Shown: positions 10,548-20,553, counted from the first letter of the stretch. The stretch is DNA of 64,000 nt from Azoarcus sp. (GCA_031258965.1 JAIRMC010000106.1:1-64000); one strand, 5' to 3'. Translations and numbers: made by a program. The notes: generated by a model from the letters alone, not told the origin.

Positions 10548-11137
10548 ATGTCATGCGCGCAAAGCTGGTTTTCGTTTTTCTTGCTGGGCCGCTGCTACTG
10601 ACCGGCGGCGCGGCGGCGCAGACCCGCTTGCCCGCCGGAACGCCGGCCGTCCTGCGGCGCGATGTGGAGAGCATCGACAAATACTATGCCGAAGTGAATA
10701 AACGCGCAGGCGGCGGGAAAACCGCCGATGGTGTTGGCGCTACAGACAAAGGTGAAGACGAGGGCGAGGCGGCGGACGTTGCCGGAGGCACACGCTTCAC
10801 GCCGTTGGCCGTCGCGCCGCCGAGAACCTCGATTACGCCCGACGCACCCGACCGCGACCCCTTCGAGGTCTCGCCCCGGCTGCGCGAGGGCAATGCGCGC
10901 GCTTCCCGCTTCGGGCCGCAAGAAGGCATGAGGCTCAACCAGATGTTGCGCCTGCGCGCGGCGGTGCGGGGACCGCGGGGCGGCATCGCCAAGATCGAAT
11001 CCGGCAAGGATGTCATCGTCGTCCAGGACGGCGACGAACTCGACGTCAACAATATCCGCTATACGGTGACGGTGGAGGCGGACGGCGTCATGCTGCGCGG
11101 CGCGGGCGCGCCCCAATACAAGATGCTGGTGCGATGA
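10544..11137 (+). CDS. Small exported protein of the secretion cluster (GspB/PilP/GspC-like region possible)
   Basis: MNVMRAKLVFVFLAGPLLLTGGAAAQT..., C-term GGIAKIESGKDVIVVQDGDELDVNNIRYTVTVEADGVML; ATGA overlap with gspF-like gene. Confidence 0.65.
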   Translation: MNVMRAKLVFVFLAGPLLLTGGAAAQTRLPAGTPAVLRRDVESIDKYYAEVNKRAGGGKTADGVGATDKGEDEGEAADVAGGTRFTPLAVAPPRTSITPDAPDRDPFEVSPRLREGNARASRFGPQEGMRLNQMLRLRAAVRGPRGGIAKIESGKDVIVVQDGDELDVNNIRYTVTVEADGVMLRGAGAPQYKMLVR

Positions 11138-13458
11138 ACATGAAGAATACGGATACATCCCGCTCGTTGCGCCGCACCTGCATTTTCCGCGCGGCGACGC
11201 TGGCTGTCGCATTGGCCTTGGCGCTTCCTGCCTCGGCGCGTCCGCCCGTGTCCGCGAAGCCCGGCGCGGGCGGTTCGCCGGGCGATGTTTATTTCAAGCA
11301 GATCACGTTGGACGAGGCGGCGCAGTTTATTTCCCAGATCGGCAATACCAGTATTGTGGTGACGTCCAGCGTGGCGAACAAAAGAGTATCGCTCTACCTG
11401 CGCGACGTTGATGTAGACGGCATGGTGAGGAGCCTTTGCCGCGCCGCCGGCGTTTGGCATCGGTACGACGCCCAGACCAAGGCGTACATCCTGATGGACG
11501 CAAAGGAATACCAGCAGGATATCGCCATCACCCGCGACGAAATCACCCGCAGTTACGTGCTGCGCCACCACAACGTCGTCAGCATCGCCAACGCCATCGA
11601 GGCCCTGTTCGGCGACCGGGCCAGCTTGGTCGAGCCGGTCGAAGAAATGCCGCCGGTCGACATGGGGGGCACAAGCCGCAATCAGAGCAGTTACGGCGGC
11701 AGCGGTTATGGCGGCAGCGGTTATGGCGGCAGCGGTTACGGCGGCAGCGGTTACGGCGGCAATCGTAGTTTCAGCAGCGAGGGTTTATACAGCCGCCGCA
11801 GCGGTGGTTCTTCCCGGTCTAGGCAGGCGCAGCAGACCGATGCGCGCAAGGAAATCACCACTATCTCGCAGGCCGGGCTGGAAGCGGCGCTCGATGTCGA
11901 CAGCAGCCAGGCAAACAAGCTCGAAGCCTCCGAAGTGCTCGCCACCGCGAACAAGGGGCCTGCGATCAACATCACTTACAACAAGCTGCACAACATGTTG
12001 TTGGTGCGCACGAGCGATGAAGCCGCGCTAAAAGAAATCGACAAATTCGTTGCCAGCATGGATTTGCCGCCACGCCAGGTTTTGCTGGAGATGCGCATCC
12101 TGGAGGTGGAACTGGGCAAGGATTTCCGCTCGGTGTTCGACGTCGGCGCGAGCGGCGATTCCACCTCGCGCGGACCGCAGGAACTGGGCGTCGGCAGTGG
12201 CGCGAGCGGCGGTGCGTCGGGCGCATATCCCGGCGTCGCGGGCGCGTTGGGCAATTTTGCTGCCGAAGCCGCCCCGACGGCCATCTGGCAACTGGTCAAC
12301 GACAGTCTGCGTCTGCGCTTGCAACTGCTGGAGGGCGAAAACCGCGTCAACGTGCTTGCCACGCCCATGCTCGTGGCCGCCAACAACCAGCCCGCGCGGC
12401 TTTTCATCGGCGATGAACAGGTGTTGGTCACAGGCGCGAGCGCTGAGAGCATTACAGGTACCACGGGTGTTGTCAATACGATCATCGCCGTGGAAACCGA
12501 GCGGCGAAATGTCGGGCAAACCTTGATTGTCTTGCCGCGCATCAACGCCGACCGTTCGGTGACGCTCACCATCGACCAGGACAACTCCCACATCATCAGC
12601 GGCGGCGCAACGCTGCCACTGTCGCTGGGTAACGGTAATGTTCAGCAGTACGCTATCGACACGGTAAACACCGCCAACCTGCAAGTCACCGCGCACGCAC
12701 GGGACGGCCTCACCGTGGCGATAGGCGGCATGATCAGCCAGCGTGTCAGCGACGCGGAGGAGAAGGTGCCGCTGCTTGGCGATATTCCCGTGCTTGGCCA
12801 TCTGTTCAAGAAAACCGTGCGCGCTAATTCGCGCAGGCAACTCGTGCTGCTGATTACGCCGCACGTTCTGGAGACGCCCGAGGAAGGCGACGCGCTGGCG
12901 CGCGATAAGGAATACGCCATGCGCAACATGGACGCGGACGGTATTCGCAGCCAGCGGACCCCCGATTTTTGGCGGACGGACTCCATGTTCAATCCGAAGA
13001 CCGGCCTTGCATCCGTTGTGGAGCCGCCCGCGAAGGCCGCCTCCGGCACGGCTTTGGAGACCGCCTCCGAAACCTCCTCCGGCGGGCCGGACGCCAGCCG
13101 CTTCACCGCCATCGCCCGCGCCGCCGCCGATGCCGTGCGCCGTGTCGACCCGGACGCCGCACACCCCGAAAGCGGCCTGACGCCGCTGCCCTTCCATCGC
13201 GCGCGGCAACGGCTGCCCGGGAACCAAGAATGCTGGGCGCTGCACGCTTGGCGGAAAGACGGTTTTTACGTCACGGCCCTGCGCGTCATCAATCTGGGCG
13301 AGCAGGCCGTGAGCTTCGACCCGGCACTGATTGCGGGCCGCTGGTCGGCCATCGTGGCGGAGCGCCAGCAGCTCGATCCGGTGGGCGGGAAAGCGTCCTG
13401 GACGTGGGTGTATGCGATTTCCCGCCTACCGTATGAGCAGGCCGTGAGGCAGCCATGA
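11134..13458 (+). CDS. Secretin (GspD/PilQ/MshL-like) with Gly/Tyr repeat insert and C-terminal extension
   Basis: N0-like start; secretin core VAIGGMISQRVSDAEEKVPLLGDIPVLGHLFKKTVRANSRRQLVLLITPHVLE; about 170 extra C-terminal residues. Confidence 0.92.
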   Translation: MNMKNTDTSRSLRRTCIFRAATLAVALALALPASARPPVSAKPGAGGSPGDVYFKQITLDEAAQFISQIGNTSIVVTSSVANKRVSLYLRDVDVDGMVRSLCRAAGVWHRYDAQTKAYILMDAKEYQQDIAITRDEITRSYVLRHHNVVSIANAIEALFGDRASLVEPVEEMPPVDMGGTSRNQSSYGGSGYGGSGYGGSGYGGSGYGGNRSFSSEGLYSRRSGGSSRSRQAQQTDARKEITTISQAGLEAALDVDSSQANKLEASEVLATANKGPAINITYNKLHNMLLVRTSDEAALKEIDKFVASMDLPPRQVLLEMRILEVELGKDFRSVFDVGASGDSTSRGPQELGVGSGASGGASGAYPGVAGALGNFAAEAAPTAIWQLVNDSLRLRLQLLEGENRVNVLATPMLVAANNQPARLFIGDEQVLVTGASAESITGTTGVVNTIIAVETERRNVGQTLIVLPRINADRSVTLTIDQDNSHIISGGATLPLSLGNGNVQQYAIDTVNTANLQVTAHARDGLTVAIGGMISQRVSDAEEKVPLLGDIPVLGHLFKKTVRANSRRQLVLLITPHVLETPEEGDALARDKEYAMRNMDADGIRSQRTPDFWRTDSMFNPKTGLASVVEPPAKAASGTALETASETSSGGPDASRFTAIARAAADAVRRVDPDAAHPESGLTPLPFHRARQRLPGNQECWALHAWRKDGFYVTALRVINLGEQAVSFDPALIAGRWSAIVAERQQLDPVGGKASWTWVYAISRLPYEQAVRQP
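11701..11760 (+). repeat. 15-bp tandem repeat (agcggttaYggcggc x4) encoding SGYGG units
   Basis: Four consecutive 15-bp units, with a partial unit before. Confidence 0.95.
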
Positions 13459-14588
13459 AACGGCGGCATGTGACGCTGGCGGTGCTTTGGGCGCTTTCCG
13501 CGCCGCTTCCGGCGCATCCGCTGGATGATGCCGGTGTCTGGATCTATGAGGGCGCGCCGCCCGAAGCGCCCGCGCAACCCAGCGCGCCTGATACGTTTTT
13601 TATCACCGTGTTTCCGGAAAATGACGGGCGCCCGCTCGCGCAGGATATCCCACCCCGGCGCACCGCGAACATGGCGCACGGCGCGGAGCCGGAAGGCCGC
13701 GCCAACGCCTGGACAGCAAGCCTCGGCTATCGCCGCGAAACACTCGACTGGAACATCGCTGGTTCAGATGGCACGCCCAACGTCTTGTCTGAACTGGACT
13801 GGGATATGGAAATGGCGGAGTTGCGCATCAATGGTGAATGGATGGCCGCCAACGGCTTCACCATTGCTGCGGAGGCGGCCTATGCCTCGGCCTTTTCCGG
13901 TGAAGTGCGGGATTCCGATTACGATCTCGATAGACGGAAGCACGAATTCTCCCGCTCTTATTCCAAGTCGCGTCGGAGCACGGTGAGCCGTCTCGCGCTG
14001 GGGTTGGGCTGGCGCATCCTGCCGCGCAGCCGCGTCGGGCTGACGCCGATGCTGGGCTATGCGTATCAGGAGCAGGATCTGCGCGCCAGGCATGGGCGGC
14101 AGGTTCTCAGCGAACCGTGTGTTTTTTGTGACGCCGACGCCGACGGCATCGGCGGTGACATCATTACTCCCCCGGTTGATACTCGGCTCACCGGGTTGGA
14201 CATCCACTATCAGCCGCGCTGGCACGGCCCCTGGCTGGGTCTGCGGCTCGATGCGCACATCGGAAGCCGGTTCGACCTGCACATCGGGGCAAAGTATCAA
14301 TGGTTCAGCTACCGTGCCAATGCCGACTGGAATCTGCGCGAAGATTTCAGGCATCCCCGCAGCTACACGCACCACGGCGACAGCCGCGGCTGGCAATGGG
14401 AAATTGGCGCGCGATGGCGGCTATCAGAGCAAAGCGCCATCACGTTTACCGTGGATCAGCACCAGCAACGCTTGGAAGGTGGTACGGATCGCACTTTTTT
14501 CGCCAACGGCACAACAACGAAAACCCGCCTCAACGCGGTGAATTGGGATAGCTGGGGCGCGGCCCTGGGCTATCGCGTGGAGTTCTAA
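13455..14588 (+). CDS. Omptin-like outer-membrane beta-barrel protein (paralogue A)
   Basis: Signal peptide MKRRHVTLAVLWALSAPLPAHP; alternating beta pattern, GLTPMLGYAYQEQDLRARHG, C-terminal aromatic WGAALGYRVEF. Confidence 0.7.
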   Translation: MKRRHVTLAVLWALSAPLPAHPLDDAGVWIYEGAPPEAPAQPSAPDTFFITVFPENDGRPLAQDIPPRRTANMAHGAEPEGRANAWTASLGYRRETLDWNIAGSDGTPNVLSELDWDMEMAELRINGEWMAANGFTIAAEAAYASAFSGEVRDSDYDLDRRKHEFSRSYSKSRRSTVSRLALGLGWRILPRSRVGLTPMLGYAYQEQDLRARHGRQVLSEPCVFCDADADGIGGDIITPPVDTRLTGLDIHYQPRWHGPWLGLRLDAHIGSRFDLHIGAKYQWFSYRANADWNLREDFRHPRSYTHHGDSRGWQWEIGARWRLSEQSAITFTVDQHQQRLEGGTDRTFFANGTTTKTRLNAVNWDSWGAALGYRVEF

Positions 14589-14928
14589 GGAAATGCTGAT
14601 CAGGCCGTCGTTATTGCGAGCGGAGTGCGGCAATCTAAAAAGACGCATGGATTTGCGTATATGCGATTTCCAGACCGCCTTGCAAAGATGCCGTGGAATG
14701 GTCATGAAACAAAAATATGTGTCGACAGTAATAATTTCTGCATTTTCTGTGCCGGTTTCAATATATGGGATTGGTACTCTGCGCATCATCGTGTATTATG
14801 CCATGGCTTTGTGCGTCATTGATCAGGGCGCGCGGGCTGCAAGCTTCGATGCGGCAGGGGGTGAAACATCGCAAACGGTTGTGCGTCATTCTTTGCCTAT
14901 TTTATGTATACAGCATGGAGTGATCTTG

Positions 14929-16104
14929 ATGCACAAATATACGCTACTGGCGCTGTTTTCAGCGTTTTCCGCACCGCTCGCGGCGCATCCGGCAGGTGAT
15001 GCAAGCATCTTCGTGTATGACGATGCCCGCGCCGGGGTCAGGACGCAATCCGGGGCGAAAGCCTTGCCGGAAATGACAGGACAATTTAAAGGGCCTGGTT
15101 CGTCTTTCATGGCGTTGCTTTCGGAGACAGGCGAGCGCCGAACTACGCTGAACGTTCTGGCCCAGAACACCGCGGAGGCAAATGCCGGGGCGGATGTGGG
15201 GGACACCGCAAATTTGAAGGATGGCGCGAATCCGCGCAAGTGGGGCGCCTCGTGGGGCGCCTCCCTCGGTTATCGTCATGTGAGTCTCGATTTCAATATC
15301 GGCTTTCCTGGCGGCGCTCCTGACGTTCTCTCGGAACTGGAATATGATGCGGAGATGACAGAGCTTCGCGTAAACGGCGATTGGAGGGCTGCGAACGGCC
15401 TTACCGTTACCGGGGAAGCGGCCTACGCCTACGGATTTTCCGGTGATGTGCGGGATTCCGATTACGCTTTCGATGGGCGGCAAGGCGAATTCTCGCGCTC
15501 CAATGCCAGAACACATGGCAGCACGTCAAGGCGTCTCGCGTTTGGAGCGGGTTGGCGCGTCCCGTTGCCGAACAACCGCATCGGGGTGACGCCGTTGGCC
15601 GGTTATACATATCAGGACCAGGACTGGCGCAGCCGCCATGGTCGACAGACCGTCAGCGAGCCGGGTCTCGTTGGCGGCATCAATGTTCCTCCGGTCGGCT
15701 GGCGGCTTTCTGGGCTGGACTCGCATTACAAACCGCGCTGGCACGGCCCTTGGCTGGGGGTACAGCTCGATGCGAATCTCGCAAGGCAGTTCGATTTACG
15801 GTTCGGCCTGAAGCACCAATGGTCCCGCTACTATGCCGAAGGCGAGTGGAATCTGCGCGAGGATCTCAGGAAAACCAGTTTCAAGCATCATGGCGATAGC
15901 AGGGGCTGGCAAACGGAAATCGGCGCGCTCTGGCGGTTCTTGCCGAACAACGCCATTGCCTTCACGCTGGATTGGGGCAAACAGCGGCTGACAAATGGTT
16001 CGGATCGTAAGTTTTTCACCGATGGCACGACGACGAAGATTCGTCTCAATGAAGTGAATGCGGAAAGCTGGGCCGCATCGTTGGGCTATCGCATGGATTT
16101 TTAA
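14929..16104 (+). CDS. Omptin-like outer-membrane beta-barrel protein (paralogue B)
   Basis: MHKYTLLALFSAFSAPLAAHPAGDASIFVYD..., shares VLSEL, GVTPLAGYTYQDQDWRSRHGRQ, PRWHGPWLG and ASLGYRMDF with paralogue A; start at 14929 rather than 14593. Confidence 0.72.
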   Translation: MHKYTLLALFSAFSAPLAAHPAGDASIFVYDDARAGVRTQSGAKALPEMTGQFKGPGSSFMALLSETGERRTTLNVLAQNTAEANAGADVGDTANLKDGANPRKWGASWGASLGYRHVSLDFNIGFPGGAPDVLSELEYDAEMTELRVNGDWRAANGLTVTGEAAYAYGFSGDVRDSDYAFDGRQGEFSRSNARTHGSTSRRLAFGAGWRVPLPNNRIGVTPLAGYTYQDQDWRSRHGRQTVSEPGLVGGINVPPVGWRLSGLDSHYKPRWHGPWLGVQLDANLARQFDLRFGLKHQWSRYYAEGEWNLREDLRKTSFKHHGDSRGWQTEIGALWRFLPNNAIAFTLDWGKQRLTNGSDRKFFTDGTTTKIRLNEVNAESWAASLGYRMDF

Positions 16105-16259
16105 GGGCGCCTCATGATCGTACTCCTCCTTCCTGTTTCCTGCCTGATGCCGCGTGACAAAGGCGGTTCCTGTCATGAACGATTCAAGCGCCCGCCGTAA
16201 CTCGCCGCGGGAAGCGGATCGTTCTCCATCGATGCCGATAAGCATTCAGGAGGGGATTC

Positions 16260-17252
16260 ATGTCTTCCGCCCAAACCATTCTTCAACCAGTTCCGCGTCA
16301 CGCCGGAGACGCGGACGCCGCTAACCCGTCCCCGGACGCCGCGCAGGTTTCGCGTCTGCGCGCGTTGCCTGACAAGGTCGGTCAGATCCTGCTCGGCAAG
16401 GAAGGCGCCGTGCGCCTCTCGTTCGCCTGCCTCATCGCGGGCGGTCATCTGCTGATCGAAGATTTGCCGGGCATGGGCAAGACCGTGCTCGCGCACGCGC
16501 TTGCCCGTGTCGCCGGGTTGCAGTTCAACCGCGTGCAATTCACCAGCGACATGTTGCCGGGCGATCTCACCGGCGCGGCGGTGTTCGACCGCAACAAGGG
16601 CGAATTCGTCTTTCACCCCGGCCCGATTTTCACTCAGGTGCTGCTTGCCGACGAAATCAACCGCGCCTCGCCCAAAACCCAGTCGGCCCTGTTGGAAGCG
16701 ATGGAAGAGCGGCAGGTCTCGAACGATTGCGAGAGCCGTCCCTTGCCCCGGCCCTTCTTCGTCATCGCCACACAGAACCCGGTCGATCAACTCTCCACCA
16801 ACCCGCTGCCGGAAGCGCAGCTCGACCGCTTTCTGATGCGTCTCTCGCTCGGCTATCCGGATATGGCGGCAGAGCTGGAAATCCTGCGCGGCGAGGATCG
16901 GCGGGCGTTGCTCGAACGCACCGAACCAGCGCTGGATGCCGGGCTGCTCCTCGCCTTGCAGGCACAGGCGCGAGCCGTCCATGCCGCTGGGCCGCTGCTC
17001 GCCTACATCCGCGCGTTGGCCGAGCACACCCGCCACGGCGCGGGACTCGCCTACGGCCTGTCGCCACGCGGCGCGCAGGCCCTGCTTGCCGCCGCCCGCG
17101 CCTGGGCGCTGCTCGACGGGCGCGACCACGCGCTGCCTGGCGACGTGCAGGCGGTGTTCCCCGCCGTCGCCATACATCGACTCGGTCTGGGCGACGCGCG
17201 CGGGGCTGGCGCGGCGGCGCGCGAACTACTGGCCGCTGTGCCATTGCCATGA
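16260..17252 (+). CDS. MoxR-family AAA+ ATPase
   Basis: LIEDLPGMGKTVLAHALARVAGLQFNRVQFTSDMLPGDLTG...LLADEINRASPKTQSALLEAMEERQV. Confidence 0.95.
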   Translation: MSSAQTILQPVPRHAGDADAANPSPDAAQVSRLRALPDKVGQILLGKEGAVRLSFACLIAGGHLLIEDLPGMGKTVLAHALARVAGLQFNRVQFTSDMLPGDLTGAAVFDRNKGEFVFHPGPIFTQVLLADEINRASPKTQSALLEAMEERQVSNDCESRPLPRPFFVIATQNPVDQLSTNPLPEAQLDRFLMRLSLGYPDMAAELEILRGEDRRALLERTEPALDAGLLLALQAQARAVHAAGPLLAYIRALAEHTRHGAGLAYGLSPRGAQALLAAARAWALLDGRDHALPGDVQAVFPAVAIHRLGLGDARGAGAAARELLAAVPLP

Positions 17253-17402
17253 GCGGGGAAGGGAAGCATCGGCAACAGATTTCCGGCAGGGTTTCAAATC
17301 CGGGAGCGCAATTTGTTTTTACTGGCAATGGGTATTGACATCAAGTTGCGAACAGCCTCAAGCTTTGCGCCTCCCTGGACAAAGGGATCACAAAGAGGAG
17401 GC

Positions 17403-18341
17403 ATGGTTTCCATGATGAATTTAGTGCCACGAATCGTTCTTCTGCCTACCGCCGCTGGTGTTTTCTGGTGCACGGCGGTGCTGGCGCTGCTGGTGACAGC
17501 GATCAACTATGGCAACAACCTTATATTCGCACTTGCCTTCCTGCTGCTGTCGGTCTGGGTTCTGGCGGGTTGGCAATGCCGCCGGAGCCTCTCTGGGCTG
17601 GAATGGCTGCCCTCGCCCGCGCCGGAAGCGTTCGCGGGCGAGGCGTTGCGCATCTCGGGCAGCGTCCGCGCCCGGCCAGGTTGGCGGCATGACCCGATGA
17701 TGCTGTGCGCCGGGCGGGGACGTCATCGCCATTTCGGTCCCGTCACGCGGATGCCGGAAACCGAGGCGCCCGAATTGTCCTTGCCCGCGCCTGCGCGCGG
17801 ACGGCAACGGATCGGGGACTTGCAGCTTTTCTCGCTTCATCCGCTCGGCCTGTGGCGGGCGCGGCGGGCGCTGCCCGAGGTGACGGCGCTCGTCTACCCG
17901 CATCCGGCGGGCGAGCGGCCGTTGTCCGGCAACGCGCCCAGCCCGGCGCACCGACGGCAGGAATCGGGTGATTTCCAGGGTGTCCGGGCTTACGCGCCGG
18001 GCGACTCAAAGCGCCGGATCAACTGGCGGATTTATGGCCGCCGGGACGAACTGGCGGTCAACAGCTTCGACGGCGGCGCGGGCGGGCGGGCGTTGTGGCT
18101 GGATGCCGCCGCCTGCGAGGGCGACCTGGAAACCCGTCTGTCGCAGTTGTGTCAATGGGTCGTCGCCGCCGAACGGCAGGGGAAGGAGTACGGCCTGCGC
18201 TTGGGGAATGGGCAGGATTACCCGCCTGGGCGGGGACGCGCCCATTACCGGGACTGTCTGGCGCGCCTGGCGCTGTACGGAGAACAGACCGCGGCGGGGC
18301 AGGGCAGCGCCCCCTGTGTATCGCAAGGAGCCGCCTCATGA
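17403..18341 (+). CDS. DUF58 domain-containing protein
   Basis: Two N-terminal TM segments, then GDFQGVRAYAPGDSKRRINWRIYGRRDELAV (DUF58 signature); RBS gaggagg upstream of 17403. Confidence 0.9.
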   Translation: MVSMMNLVPRIVLLPTAAGVFWCTAVLALLVTAINYGNNLIFALAFLLLSVWVLAGWQCRRSLSGLEWLPSPAPEAFAGEALRISGSVRARPGWRHDPMMLCAGRGRHRHFGPVTRMPETEAPELSLPAPARGRQRIGDLQLFSLHPLGLWRARRALPEVTALVYPHPAGERPLSGNAPSPAHRRQESGDFQGVRAYAPGDSKRRINWRIYGRRDELAVNSFDGGAGGRALWLDAAACEGDLETRLSQLCQWVVAAERQGKEYGLRLGNGQDYPPGRGRAHYRDCLARLALYGEQTAAGQGSAPCVSQGAAS

Positions 18342-18922
18342 ACGACAGGGTCATAATGGACGTCCCGGCGGACACGTTTGTGGAAACGCCGCAGAAAACC
18401 TTGTCGGAAGCCGGGGCCGCCGAGGGTCTGCCGGTATTGCGCACGCGAGAGTCCTCCCGCAACCTGCTGATGTCCATGGTGTATAGCTTCGGCATCGCCT
18501 GCGCCACGGGCATCGTGCTGCTGCTGCCGTTCGGGAACGAGCATCTGGTGCTGGTCGCGCTGGTTGCGCATCTGGTTTCCGGCGCGCTCGCGCTGGTGTT
18601 TTTCATTCCCTTCCTTTTCGCGCACCTGAGCGGCGCCAAGGAACCGCTCTTGCATCTTGTCATGCCGTGGCGGCTGCTGCACCGGCTGTACAAGGGCGAA
18701 CCGCTTTACCATCGCCTGCTCGGCTACTTCCTGATGTGGTGCCTGACGCTGACGATCGCCACCGGCCTGGCGATTGCCGCGCCCGCCATTTCCTATCTCT
18801 CGGGGCAGCCCGCGATCCTGCCCTATGGCGTCGGCCCCGCGCTGCTGCGGCTGCACTTCACCTTCTCCGGGCTGTTCGTCTTTTTCGTGCTGCTGCATTT
18901 TCCGAAAAGGGCATTGCCATGA
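18338..18922 (+). CDS. Membrane cytochrome b-like protein
   Basis: Four TM segments with repeated His (LLHLVMPWRLLHRLY, YHRLLGYFL, LRLHFTFSG, LLHFPK); ATGA overlaps with both neighbours. Confidence 0.6.
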   Translation: MNDRVIMDVPADTFVETPQKTLSEAGAAEGLPVLRTRESSRNLLMSMVYSFGIACATGIVLLLPFGNEHLVLVALVAHLVSGALALVFFIPFLFAHLSGAKEPLLHLVMPWRLLHRLYKGEPLYHRLLGYFLMWCLTLTIATGLAIAAPAISYLSGQPAILPYGVGPALLRLHFTFSGLFVFFVLLHFPKRALP

Positions 18923-20553
18923 GAATGAAATTTCCAACGCATTTTTTCGCCCTGCCGCTGGGGCGCTTCCTGCTCGCACTGGTTTGCGCGCTCCTGCTCG
19001 CGCTGGCGCTCGGCTGGCTGTTGCCGCCGCCCGTCGACCTGGGCGTGACGCCGGAGAAGGATTTGCCGCTCTACTCGAACCCTTTCGGCAAGGTGCATTC
19101 GCCTTTCTACCCCGCCGAATTGTCGACGCCGGACGGCAAGCTCGTTAACTGGCGGGCCGTGCAAGGTGCGCTGAACTGTGGCGAGTGCCACCTGAAAGAG
19201 ACGCTGGAGTGGGCGACCTCCATGCACGCCATCTCCGATCTCGACCTGGTCTATGACAGCACAGTGCAGGAAAACACCCTCGCCAGCCGCGCCGGAAAGG
19301 CGGGGCACGGAATGGAAAAAGGGCGTTGGTGCGAGTCCTGCCACAACCCGCTCGGCGTCCTGACGGGCGCGGTCACGCCCGCCAACAGTGTGCAGGAGAT
19401 TGAGACGATGGAAGAAGGCACCGCCTGTGTCGTTTGCCACGCCGTCAACCGCGCTGAACCGCTGGCGGGCAATGGCGCGCTGGAAATCGACATCAACGGC
19501 ATTTTCCGCTATTCGCACCCGGCGCTGATTGCCGCCGCGCCCTCGCGCCACGCCCGCGACATGCGCGCGCGCCGCAGCCAGCCCCTGATGAGCGACAGCG
19601 CCCTGTGCGGCGCGTGCCACACGGAAATCCGCCCCACCTCGGTCAATGCGATGACGCCGCCGCTGAACCTTCAGGACACCTACAGCGAATGGCGGCAGTC
19701 GCCCTATGCCAAGGCGGGCATCCAGTGCCAGGATTGCCACATGGCCGCCGACCCGGCGGGCTTCGTCGCCGCCCTGAAGCGGGGCGAGCGGCCCAAGAAA
19801 ACCGTGTCGCACCGCTTCGTGGGCAATAACTACTTGCTCTCCAATACCGGATTGCCCGCCAATTTACTTTCCGCCCTGCGCGGCGGTTCGCCGCCGGGAC
19901 TCAACCGCCTTTACGACCGCGCCACCTTCAAAAAAGAACTGGGCAGGACGAACGAAGCCGTCGTCGCGCTCCTGCGGGAAGCCGCCGAACTGCAAGTGGA
20001 CGCCGTGCCCAGCACGCCGAGGGATGGGGCGCCGCGTCTGCGGGTTCTCGTGACCAACGCGGGCGCGGGCCACGCGCTGCCGACCGGCCCGCTCGACCAG
20101 CGTTACCTGTGGCTCGAAATAGAGGCGAAGGACGCCATGGGCAATACCGTGTTCCACCAAGGCAAGTTCGACGAAAAAAAGGGCGAGGAAGACCCCAATG
20201 CCGTGCGCTGGATGAAGGAAGTGTACGACACCAGTGGCCGCCCCGAGCGCCGTCACCTGCTCTTCGACGCTTACACGCTCTACTACACGCGAAAACCGAT
20301 TTCGCCGCGCCAGACCGACACCGTGGATGTTCGCCTCGCCCTGCCGCCGGATGTGCGAGGCCCGGTGACGGTGGATGTTCGCCTCTGGTACCGGATCGCT
20401 GTGCAGGACATCCTCCAGAACATCGAAAACCAGGGCATGGGCAAGGTCGACGTCATCATCCCGCCGCTTCTTCTGAAAGAAGTGCGTCACGAACTTGCTC
20501 CGCGCGCGCTAAGCGTCCATGGCGGCGGCAACGCGCGGGGAGAAAAATCATGA
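18919..20553 (+). CDS. Pentaheme c-type cytochrome (cytochrome c554-like heme region)
   Basis: Five CXXCH motifs: CGECH, CESCH, CVVCH, CGACH, CQDCH; N-terminal signal/anchor. Confidence 0.9.
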   Translation: MRMKFPTHFFALPLGRFLLALVCALLLALALGWLLPPPVDLGVTPEKDLPLYSNPFGKVHSPFYPAELSTPDGKLVNWRAVQGALNCGECHLKETLEWATSMHAISDLDLVYDSTVQENTLASRAGKAGHGMEKGRWCESCHNPLGVLTGAVTPANSVQEIETMEEGTACVVCHAVNRAEPLAGNGALEIDINGIFRYSHPALIAAAPSRHARDMRARRSQPLMSDSALCGACHTEIRPTSVNAMTPPLNLQDTYSEWRQSPYAKAGIQCQDCHMAADPAGFVAALKRGERPKKTVSHRFVGNNYLLSNTGLPANLLSALRGGSPPGLNRLYDRATFKKELGRTNEAVVALLREAAELQVDAVPSTPRDGAPRLRVLVTNAGAGHALPTGPLDQRYLWLEIEAKDAMGNTVFHQGKFDEKKGEEDPNAVRWMKEVYDTSGRPERRHLLFDAYTLYYTRKPISPRQTDTVDVRLALPPDVRGPVTVDVRLWYRIAVQDILQNIENQGMGKVDVIIPPLLLKEVRHELAPRALSVHGGGNARGEKS

